DNA of 14,293 nt from Candidatus Pacearchaeota archaeon. Its GTDB lineage: Archaea > Nanobdellota > Nanobdellia > Pacearchaeales > GW2011-AR1. The position numbers were made by a program, and so were the translations under genes. Position 1 is the stretch's first letter. The number at the start of each line of letters is the position of its first letter. Positions 7,485-13,319 of this stretch are shown one piece after another. The stretch spans positions 1-14,293 of the forward strand of contig JAGLLG010000023.1 in NCBI GenBank assembly GCA_023140635.1, in the 5' to 3' direction. The notes under the pieces are model-generated. The model was not told where the DNA came from, ran no database searches, and saw only the letters and a program-made list of their open reading frames with translations.

Positions 7485-7853
7485 TTAAATTCCCATATGC
7501 TGTGGACCTGTTGCATTAGTCATCTCTGTCAACTTGCTGTCTATAAAACCTTGCACAAGATCTTTGATTTTTCCTTGTCCTTGGTAAATTTTAATTCCAA
7601 ATTGATTAAATATAGAAAATGCTCTCGGTCCAAGATTTGTAGTAATAACTGCCTCTACTTTTTCATTTGCAACAATTTCGCCCGCTGTAATTCCAGCTCC
7701 ACCCATTTGTGCTTTCGCCGTATTTTCAATTGCTTTTACACTTTTTACTTTTTTATCTTCAATTTCTACGATTAAAAAATAATTGCATCTACCAAATTTC
7801 GCATCTATTTCACTTTCTAAATCTTTTCCTGTTGAACTTATTGCTATTCTCAT
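7485..7853 (-). CDS. NifX/NifB-type (dinitrogenase iron-molybdenum cofactor) domain protein, orange-protein-like
   Basis: A 122-residue single-domain member of the family that carries or inserts metal-sulfur clusters (NifX, NafY, the NifB C-terminus, and the ORP protein of Desulfovibrio). The family pattern is visible: an N-terminal MRIAIS strand, FGRCNYFLIVEIE (20-32), an 'ENTA...GGAGI.A' loop (43-57) and VEAVITTNLGPRAF (66-79), ending in a short tail with one His (GPQHMGI). C23, within FGRC, is a plausible ligand. A strong GGAGG Shine-Dalgarno (7859-7863) sits about 5 nt before the ATG, so the gene is translated from a polycistronic message. No nitrogenase gene is visible, so a role in a different cluster, as in the ORP system, is more likely. 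Which metal it binds cannot be read from sequence. Confidence 0.88.
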   Translation of the reverse strand: MRIAISSTGKDLESEIDAKFGRCNYFLIVEIEDKKVKSVKAIENTAKAQMGGAGITAGEIVANEKVEAVITTNLGPRAFSIFNQFGIKIYQGQGKIKDLVQGFIDSKLTEMTNATGPQHMGI

Positions 7854-7878
7854 TTTTGCCTCCTTACAATTTATTTAA

Positions 7879-8352
7879 TTATTCTCTCGTCATTGACGAG
7901 CCACATTTTAAGCACTTTTGCTGATAACACGGAACCCCCACTTGATGAACCGTTTTCGTCCCACACTTTGGACAAACACAATTACCTGATGGACCTGCTC
8001 CAAAACCACTCATTCTTCCTCGACCAATCCCCTTGTCTCTTCCTCGACCTCTTCCTGTTGGTTGAACCATTTTAAAATTACCTCCTTGGATTTTAATTGA
8101 ATATCCCTTAGCAATTGCATCTGCAATTTTCCCCCTTCCGTCTTTAAGTAATCTTGATAACGTGGATTGGCTTATTTTCATTTTTTTACTCGCTTTTGTT
8201 TGTCCCATCCCTTCAGAATCAATTAACCTTATCGCTTCTATCTCGTCAAAACTAAGAACCTTTTCTTTTAAATGACGCATTGGAATTCCTACAGGTTTAA
8301 AATAAGTTACATCCGGCTGGAAAAAAATTCTTTTGATTCTTTTTGGTCTCAT
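7879..8352 (-). CDS. DUF134-family HTH regulator with C-terminal zinc ribbon
   Basis: A 157-residue protein. Residues 1-92 are a clear DUF134 domain: FQPDVTYFKPVGIP (11-24), LSFDEIEAIRLID (33-45), a helix-turn-helix at about 50-70 (GQTKASKKMKISQSTLSRLL) and IADAIAKGYSIKIQGG (76-91). A Gly/Arg-rich linker (98-113) follows. The C-terminus is a zinc ribbon with C125, C127, C130, H136, C142, C147 and C150, ending MTRE. The neighbouring CDF transporter has the same ribbon. DUF134 proteins are presumed DNA-binding regulators and are often found beside NifX-type and MinD/ferredoxin genes, so this is the likely regulator of the cluster, perhaps metal-sensing through the ribbon. AGGAG at 8361-8365 is its Shine-Dalgarno sequence, 8 nt before the ATG. 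Confidence 0.9.
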   Translation of the reverse strand: MRPKRIKRIFFQPDVTYFKPVGIPMRHLKEKVLSFDEIEAIRLIDSEGMGQTKASKKMKISQSTLSRLLKDGRGKIADAIAKGYSIKIQGGNFKMVQPTGRGRGRDKGIGRGRMSGFGAGPSGNCVCPKCGTKTVHQVGVPCYQQKCLKCGSSMTRE

Positions 8353-8407
8353 TTAACTTTCTCCTGAAAGATGGGTGAATGAAACTCTTTGATTTACTTT
8401 GGACATT

Positions 8408-9454
8408 TTATTCTCTTGTTAAATTTATTTTACATTCAGGACATTTAATTGTTGAACATGGAACTCCTCTTTCATGCTTTTTCTTATATCCACATTTCGG
8501 ACAGATACAATCACCTTCAGGTCCTTTTCCTTGAGCTTCTTTAATTGCATCTTTAAATTTTCCTTTTCTCTTCCACCCAAATTCCTTCCCTAGTAAAGGT
8601 TTGAAATATCCTCGCTGAATATTATGAGATTCAATTTGTATCGAGGTGTAATTAAGCTCTTTTATCTGGGAAGTCAATATCTTTCTTAATCTACTAGAAA
8701 TTTTATCAGCTTCATCTACTTTTAGTTTTGAAGAAAGTTTAATAGTTATTTCTGCAAAAACTTTTGTCCCCAATTTTTGTGTTTTTAAATTTGTTAATTC
8801 TATTTTTTCTTTTTTTATTATATCTCTTATTTTTCCCTCAGTTTTTGGAGAAGATGCTCCCAATAAAGCGTCGGTAGTTTCTTTCCCTAATCCAAAGGCT
8901 TCTTTTGTTATATATAATCCTATTAATAACGCGATTATTGAATCGAAATGAATCCAATATTTTGTTAAAACTAATCCAATGAAAACTCCTAACGAAACTA
9001 AAACATCAATCCTTGAATGAATTCCGTCGGATAATAGGCTTACAGAATTTTCTTTTTTACCATAATGGATCTTTAGTTTTGACATTATGAAATTAATCAA
9101 AGCAGAAGAACCCATCACGATAAATGCAATATACGAAATTGTCACAACAGGTGTTCCTAAAAATCCCCTTACAGCGTCGTAAATAATAAATAATCCTGAA
9201 CCGAAAATTATTAAAGTTATTAGAAAGCCCGAAATGACTTCTGCTTTTTCATGCCCATAAGGGTGCTCTTTATCTGCGGGTTTTTTAGCCGCTTTAATTC
9301 CTATTAGATTTATTGTTGAGGCAAAAACATCCGTTCCAGAATTTACTCCATCTGCTAAAATTGATGCCGATTTTGTAAAGATTCCTGTAGTTATTTTACA
9401 TACTGCTAAGAAAACATTTGCAACTATTCCTAAAATTGAGATTTTTTCTTTCAT
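8408..9454 (-). CDS. Cation diffusion facilitator (CDF) metal transporter with C-terminal zinc ribbon
   Basis: A 348-residue membrane transporter. Six hydrophobic segments fall within about residues 5-185. CDF landmarks are SILADGVNSGTD (31-42), HPYGHEK (64-70) and LLSDGIHSRIDVLVS (140-154). The transport site reads NxxxD in TM2 (N38, D42) and HxxxD in TM5 (H146, D150), where FieF-type Fe/Zn exporters have DxxxD and HxxxD. The cytoplasmic CDF domain covers about 200-280. An extra tail (281-348) ends in a zinc ribbon with C316, C318, C321, H327, C333, C338 and C341, closely similar to the tail of the DUF134 protein. It lies in the metal-cluster module directly after the DUF5320 gene (12-bp gap) and probably exports or balances a divalent metal; Mn, Fe and Zn are all possible. 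Confidence 0.92.
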   Translation of the reverse strand: MKEKISILGIVANVFLAVCKITTGIFTKSASILADGVNSGTDVFASTINLIGIKAAKKPADKEHPYGHEKAEVISGFLITLIIFGSGLFIIYDAVRGFLGTPVVTISYIAFIVMGSSALINFIMSKLKIHYGKKENSVSLLSDGIHSRIDVLVSLGVFIGLVLTKYWIHFDSIIALLIGLYITKEAFGLGKETTDALLGASSPKTEGKIRDIIKKEKIELTNLKTQKLGTKVFAEITIKLSSKLKVDEADKISSRLRKILTSQIKELNYTSIQIESHNIQRGYFKPLLGKEFGWKRKGKFKDAIKEAQGKGPEGDCICPKCGYKKKHERGVPCSTIKCPECKINLTRE

Positions 9455-9466
9455 TCTTTTATGTTA

Positions 9467-9727
9467 TCAGTCCTTTATTCCTTTTAACCTTTTCTCAATT
9501 TCTTTCATTTCTTCTTTTAAGGTAGTTAACTCTTGTTCTAAGAATTGTTTTTCTTGTTCATCAGTTATTACTGTCGGCTGGAATCTTTGTGATGGTACAG
9601 CTCTTGCTCTCCATGCAAATCCTCTTCCTCTTCCAAATCTAGGAACCTCATAGCCTACACAACGACCCATTCTTCTTCCAGTCATAGGTCCTTGTCCCGC
9701 TGGTCCTGTTCCGTCTCCTTGTGGCAT
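9467..9727 (-). CDS. DUF5320-family small protein
   Basis: An 86-residue protein with the typical DUF5320 start MPQGDGTGPAGQGPMTGRR followed by a single cysteine (GRCVGYE, C23), a basic Arg/Gly-rich middle (30-50) and a C-terminal coiled coil (about 55-86, TDEQEKQFLEQELTTLKEE). Biochemical function is unknown. In archaea and anaerobic bacteria, members usually sit beside NifX-type and DUF134 genes, as here. It is the first gene of the module. GAGGT (9737-9741) is a good Shine-Dalgarno sequence about 9 nt before the ATG, and TATA-like elements lie further upstream, so this gene has a short leader unlike the leaderless genes elsewhere in the window. Confidence 0.85.
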   Translation of the reverse strand: MPQGDGTGPAGQGPMTGRRMGRCVGYEVPRFGRGRGFAWRARAVPSQRFQPTVITDEQEKQFLEQELTTLKEEMKEIEKRLKGIKD

Positions 9728-9763
9728 TTTTATTTTACCTCGCCTTTCGGCTTTTAGTTATGA

Positions 9764-9787
9764 ATATATATGCATAATACTATTTAA
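9764..9787 (-). promoter_or_regulatory. Promoter of the DUF5320-CDF-DUF134-NifX-ATPase module
   Basis: Two TATA-like elements on the minus strand: TTTAAATA (9780-9787), which would start transcription near 9758 and give a leader of about 30 nt with the Shine-Dalgarno inside, and ATATATAT (9764-9771), which would start right at the Shine-Dalgarno. The first fits better. A small GCC-GAAA-GGC hairpin (9742-9751) lies in the leader. Confidence 0.42.
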
Positions 9788-9838
9788 ACATTTCTATTTT
9801 GAATAATCATTCAAAACTCTTGGAATTGATTCTATTCT

Positions 9839-12157
9839 CTAACCAGTATAACTTCGAGAACCATCACCTAATGCGGCTTTCGCGCTCTTGAGATATCTTG
9901 ATTCTACCTGTTGATATCTTTGCTGATCCGACTTTGATACCGACGGTAAAACTTTTTCCATTGCTTTGTCGAAGTATTTCTTTGTAACTTGTTTGGCTTC
10001 AATATTATCTCTAAGTGCAAGCATCGCTGCTTCCCTTACTAAGGATTCTATATCTGCCCCCGTGTAACCTTCAGTTTCCTCAGCTAATTTATCTAGATTT
10101 ACAGATTTGTTAAGAGGCATGTTTTTTGTATGAATTTTCAGGATTTGTAATCTTCCCTCTTTTTCTGGAACTGAGACATAGACAATTCGGTCGAAACGTC
10201 CTGGACGCATTAGTGCAGGGTCGAGAATGTCTGGGCGATTTGTTGCTCCTATAACAATCACATTTGTAAGATCTTCAATCCCATCCATTTCTGCTAGTAA
10301 TTGATTTAGGACATTCTCTGTTACTTTTGCTCCTCCACCGTATGACTGTCCCCGCTTTCCTGCAAGAGAATCTATTTCATCAAAAAAGATTATGCAAGGC
10401 GAAACCTGTCTTGCTCTCTCAAATATCTTCCTAATCCCTTCTTCTGATTTTCCAACCCACATGCTTAAAAGACTTGGGCCTTTTACCTGAATAAAGTTTG
10501 CTTCGGATTCGTTGGCGACGGCTTTTGCTAGAAGGGTTTTACCTGTTCCTGGAGGTCCGTAAAGTAAGACTCCTTTTGGTGGACTTATTCCCATTCTAGT
10601 AAATGATGCAGGAAATTTTAAGGGCCATTCAACTGCTTCTTTTAAATCTTGTTTGACATTCTCAATTCCGCCGATATCATTCCACTTAGTATTTGGAGTT
10701 TCTACAAGAACTTCTCGCATTGCTGAAGGCCTCACAACCTTTAACGCTTCGCTGAAATCTTTTTGTGAAACCCTCAATTCTTCTAATACTTTTTGAGGAA
10801 TTTCTTCGTCTTCTTCAAGATTAAATTTCGGAAGATTTCTCCGTAGAACAATCATTGCAGCTTCTTTTGCTAGGGAATTAATATCTGCACCTACAAATCC
10901 ATGAGTCTTTGAGGCTATCTCTTCGAGGTTTACTTTTGTTAAGGGCATTCCTCTTGTATGAATCTTTAAGATAGAAAGTCTCCCGGCTTTATCAGGGACG
11001 GAGATTTCTACTTCCCTGTCGAAACGTCCTGGACGTCTTAGTGCTGGGTCGAGGGAATTCGGACGGTTTGTTGCTCCGATGACCACAACCTTTCCACGAG
11101 ACTTTAACCCATCCATCATTGTTAATAATTGTGAAACGACCCTTCGCTCAACCTCTCCGCCAGTTTCTTCTCGCTTTGGTGCAAGGGAGTCTATTTCATC
11201 TATAAATATAATGGAAGGTGCATTCTTTTCTGCTTCGTCGAAGATTTCTCGAATTTTCTTTTCAGATTCTCCATAGAATTTTGACATAATTTCAGGACCA
11301 TTTAGTAATATGAAGTGTGCTTCGGATTCGTTGGCGACGGCTTTTGCTAGGAGGGTTTTACCTGTTCCGGGAGGTCCGTAGAGTAAGACTCCTTTTGGTG
11401 GTTCTATCCCTAATCGCGAAAAAATCTCTGGTCGCTTTAATGGGAGTTCGACCATTTCCCTAACCTTCTTAACTTCCTCTCTTAGTCCTCCGATGTCTTC
11501 GTAAGTTATTTGGGGAATTGATTCTTCTGAGATCTCTACTGCTTTTGGACTCAAAGTTATTTCGGTGTTTTCAGTGATGATGCAAGGTTGATTAGGGTTT
11601 GTTGAAACAATTGCGAACCGTATTTGGGTTAGTCCTCCAGACATTCCTCCGAATCCCATCTGATTGAAAATCTCTCCCATATCCCCTCCAAATAAATCTC
11701 CAAATCCGTCTGACATTATGTCTTGCCGACGCTGAGCTCCACCCATAACAACTATGTCTCCTTTTATAACTGGCTTTCCTAAAAGTCCTCTCTTAAAATT
11801 TTCAGGGTCTCCTTGAACCATAATACCTTTCTGTGCAGGTGCAATTGTTATCTTCTTCGCTTCTTTTATTCTTGCCTTCTTAATTTCTACTTGTTCTCCA
11901 ATTCCAGTCTTAGAGTTTTTTCTCGTTATACCATCCATCCGAATAATCTCTTCACCCATATCTGCAGGATATGCTCTGTCAACAATAGAGTAAGTTTCTC
12001 TGCCCCCCTTTATAGAAATAATATCTCCCCTTTCAAGTTTAAGTTCTCTCATTAAATCTACATCAATCCTAACGATTCCTTTATATGCATCATCCTGTAA
12101 TGCTTCTACAACTCTTAGTTTAATCGTGCTGTTTGATTCTTCTTTTTTATTTGCCAT
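9839..12157 (-). CDS. cdc48: Cdc48/VAT-type AAA+ ATPase
   Basis: Hexameric double-ring unfoldase that extracts and unfolds proteins, probably feeding the archaeal proteasome. In 772 residues: an N-domain (about 10-210, double-psi barrel plus second lobe), D1 with Walker A GPPGTGKT (261-268), Walker B IIFIDEID (316-323) and arginine-finger region RRPGRFDRE (374-382), and D2 with Walker A (534-541), Walker B IIFFDEID (589-596) and RPGRFDR (651-657). All catalytic motifs are intact in both rings. The N-domain carries a Gly/Phe/Met-rich stretch at about 141-176 (around FGDLFGGDMGEIFNQMGFGG) that compact VAT-like N-domains lack. Residue 186, in IVSTNP, resumes the normal strand. D1 and D2 share an almost identical 84-bp DNA block. 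The gene is alone between the metal module and the AbrB gene, with only a weak TATA-like element near 12171-12183. Confidence 0.96.
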   Translation of the reverse strand: MANKKEESNSTIKLRVVEALQDDAYKGIVRIDVDLMRELKLERGDIISIKGGRETYSIVDRAYPADMGEEIIRMDGITRKNSKTGIGEQVEIKKARIKEAKKITIAPAQKGIMVQGDPENFKRGLLGKPVIKGDIVVMGGAQRRQDIMSDGFGDLFGGDMGEIFNQMGFGGMSGGLTQIRFAIVSTNPNQPCIITENTEITLSPKAVEISEESIPQITYEDIGGLREEVKKVREMVELPLKRPEIFSRLGIEPPKGVLLYGPPGTGKTLLAKAVANESEAHFILLNGPEIMSKFYGESEKKIREIFDEAEKNAPSIIFIDEIDSLAPKREETGGEVERRVVSQLLTMMDGLKSRGKVVVIGATNRPNSLDPALRRPGRFDREVEISVPDKAGRLSILKIHTRGMPLTKVNLEEIASKTHGFVGADINSLAKEAAMIVLRRNLPKFNLEEDEEIPQKVLEELRVSQKDFSEALKVVRPSAMREVLVETPNTKWNDIGGIENVKQDLKEAVEWPLKFPASFTRMGISPPKGVLLYGPPGTGKTLLAKAVANESEANFIQVKGPSLLSMWVGKSEEGIRKIFERARQVSPCIIFFDEIDSLAGKRGQSYGGGAKVTENVLNQLLAEMDGIEDLTNVIVIGATNRPDILDPALMRPGRFDRIVYVSVPEKEGRLQILKIHTKNMPLNKSVNLDKLAEETEGYTGADIESLVREAAMLALRDNIEAKQVTKKYFDKAMEKVLPSVSKSDQQRYQQVESRYLKSAKAALGDGSRSYTG
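10499..10582 (-). repeat. 84-bp intragenic repeat, D2 copy, in cdc48
   Basis: Encodes the D2 Walker A region. It matches 11318-11401 at 81 of 84 bases, including nearly all synonymous positions. The protein motif is expected to be conserved; the DNA identity is not. Confidence 0.75.
11318..11401 (-). repeat. 84-bp intragenic repeat, D1 copy, in cdc48
   Basis: The partner of 10499-10582, encoding the D1 Walker A region. The two copies are direct repeats 819 bp apart and differ at three bases, a pattern that suggests recent gene conversion. Confidence 0.75.
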
Positions 12158-12222
12158 TTTATTTTTATCTGTTTATTTTACTATCTTTGTTTTTATCTAT
12201 TTGGGATTTTTTGGTTTGTCTT

Positions 12223-12272
12223 GTGACGCTGTCACGCGGGAAATTCGGTCGCGTTTCACTTGCTGCGAATTT
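12223..12272. repeat. Short GC-rich island with nested inverted repeats
   Basis: GTGAC (12223-12227) and GTCAC (12231-12235) form a perfect stem with a 3-nt loop. AAATTCG (12241-12247) and CGAATTT (12266-12272) are a second perfect 7-bp inverted repeat reaching the stop codon of the AbrB gene, and CGCG occurs at both ends of the segment 12235-12253. The island lies between the 3' end of the AbrB gene and the cdc48 start, and its base composition differs from the AT-rich surroundings. No run of T follows the stem, so it is not a standard terminator. The GTGAC/GTCAC arms also occur at the ends of the insertion sequence further right. Confidence 0.45.
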
Positions 12273-12610
12273 TACCATTTGAAATTTAGGGATAATCTTC
12301 CGAAGTCTTCCATGCAAAGATTAACCATTTCATCCATTTGTTTTTCCTGTTCGTTCATAAAATCGATAATTTCTCGAGGGATTGATACAGCATAACTATT
12401 CCCAACATATCTAAGCTTTACTTGGAAGCTTTTTTTCTTGAGGTTTTGGAAATCTTCATATTCTTTTAAATCTTCTGGATGAATAATTTGATTTCTACAA
12501 TTTTCGCATTTTACTGTTCTAAGATGAAAACCGTTCTTTTCTATTGTTAGGAGTTTCATCTTTTTCCCACAGTTTTTGCAGAGGATAATGTTATCAAATA
12601 TATCTGACAT
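12272..12610 (-). CDS. Zinc-ribbon plus AbrB/MazE-type DNA-binding protein
   Basis: A 112-residue putative transcription factor. An N-terminal zinc ribbon has C11, C14, C35 and C38 (LCKNCGKKM ... VKCENC). The C-terminal half (about 58-110) is a swapped-hairpin AbrB/SpoVT-type domain: a FQVKLRYVGNSYAVSIPREI stretch, a helix, then a final strand (GRLSLNF). The ribbon-AbrB combination is common in archaea, where AbrB-type proteins act as small regulators or antitoxins. No toxin gene adjoins. The reading frame is open upstream to an ATG at 12664, but ATG 12610 is preferred because a TATA box is centred about 25 nt before it; the longer form would start inside or beyond that promoter. It diverges from the signal peptidase gene. 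Confidence 0.82.
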   Translation of the reverse strand: MSDIFDNIILCKNCGKKMKLLTIEKNGFHLRTVKCENCRNQIIHPEDLKEYEDFQNLKKKSFQVKLRYVGNSYAVSIPREIIDFMNEQEKQMDEMVNLCMEDFGRLSLNFKW

Positions 12611-12630
12611 GTATATACTTGAAGTGTATA

Positions 12631-12640
12631 CTTTATAAAT
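12631..12640 (-). promoter_or_regulatory. TATA box for the zinc ribbon-AbrB gene
   Basis: The minus strand reads ATTTATAAAG, centred 25.5 nt upstream of the ATG at 12610. No Shine-Dalgarno sequence, so leaderless. Confidence 0.62.
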
Positions 12641-12709
12641 GTTGTTGAGGTTTTGGCTTTGCATAAAACTTAATCTATTTCTTTAATTTAGGAAGTTGAA
12701 GATAAAGTC

Positions 12710-12717
12710 TTATAAAG
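12710..12717 (+). promoter_or_regulatory. TATA box for the signal peptidase gene
   Basis: TTATAAAG centred 24.5 nt before the ATG at 12738. It lies inside the frame that would be read from an upstream TTG at 12696, which argues against that TTG as start. Confidence 0.58.
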
Positions 12718-12737
12718 TAGATTTGGTTTTACGTTGG

Positions 12738-13319
12738 ATGAAGAATATAAAGAGGTATTGGAAAAAGATTCGGGATTTTTTGCAGGAGGATAGTTGGGTT
12801 TCTTTTGCTGTTACGTTGTTGTTAGCATTTATTATTATCAAATTCGTTTTTTTCTCTGGGCTTTCTTTTTTAACTGGAACAAGTTTGCCATTAGTCATTG
12901 TTGAGAGTTGTTCTATGTATCATCATGAGGCTGGACTTGAAAAAACATTTGAGAGTTCTGTCTATGAAGATTATGATATAACTTTGGAGGATACTTCGGA
13001 CTGGGATTTTCAGAATGGGATTAATAAAGGTGATATGATTTTTGTTGTTGCGGCTGAAAATATTCGAATAGGAGATGTGATAATATTTAATGGGGGTACG
13101 ACGAATCCGTTGATTCATCGAGTTGTTAATGTTGGCGATAGTTATTCTACAAAGGGAGATAATTATAAGACAAATTCTAAGCAACTACCCTCTGAGAAGA
13201 TTATTGAGGAAGATCAACTTATTGGGAAGGCATTGTTTAAGGTGCCTTTTGTTGGTTGGGCAAAGTTAATTTTCTTTGAAGGAACAAGGGTTCCGAGGGA
13301 CAGAGGTTTGTGTAAATAA
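12738..13319 (+). CDS. Signal peptidase I (S26, archaeal/ER Ser-His type)
   Basis: Membrane-anchored protease that removes signal peptides from exported proteins. It has 193 residues from ATG 12738. A short basic N-terminus precedes one membrane segment (about 20-46, SFAVTLLLAFIIIKFVFF). The catalytic serine is S59 in VESCSMYHH. H127 in PLIHRVV replaces the bacterial lysine, as in archaeal and ER enzymes, and D141 in STKGDNYK fits the acidic position. An acidic insert at about 66-95 (EKTFESSVYEDYD region) separates the serine motif from the NKGDMIFV strand; I recall similar inserts in DPANN signal peptidases. The gene ends 9 bp before the predicted insertion-sequence edge, so the insertion does not cut it. 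Its last 83 bp are antisense to the overrunning transposase frame. Confidence 0.88.
   Translation: MKNIKRYWKKIRDFLQEDSWVSFAVTLLLAFIIIKFVFFSGLSFLTGTSLPLVIVESCSMYHHEAGLEKTFESSVYEDYDITLEDTSDWDFQNGINKGDMIFVVAAENIRIGDVIIFNGGTTNPLIHRVVNVGDSYSTKGDNYKTNSKQLPSEKIIEEDQLIGKALFKVPFVGWAKLIFFEGTRVPRDRGLCK

Noticed and set aside
9742..9751. GCC-GAAA-GGC mini-hairpin with a GNRA-type loop in the DUF5320 leader
   Set aside because: Only three base pairs; too small to claim as a riboswitch or regulatory element without conservation.
12158..12271. tRNA or other structured RNA gene in the cdc48-AbrB gap
   Set aside because: No T-loop, anticodon arm or acceptor pairing could be found; only the short inverted repeats are supported.
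12611..12664. Longer AbrB protein starting at ATG 12664
   Set aside because: Its N-terminal 18 residues would be encoded across the TATA box at 12631-12640, and the zinc ribbon starts normally after Met 12610.
12696..12737. TTG start 14 codons upstream for the signal peptidase
   Set aside because: The TTATAAAG promoter (12710-12717) lies inside this extension, and ATG 12738 has the standard leaderless spacing.
13170..13319. Signal peptidase truncated by the insertion sequence
   Set aside because: Its stop codon lies 9 bp before the predicted tip and 16 bp before the certain repeat, and the catalytic Ser, His and Asp are all present.
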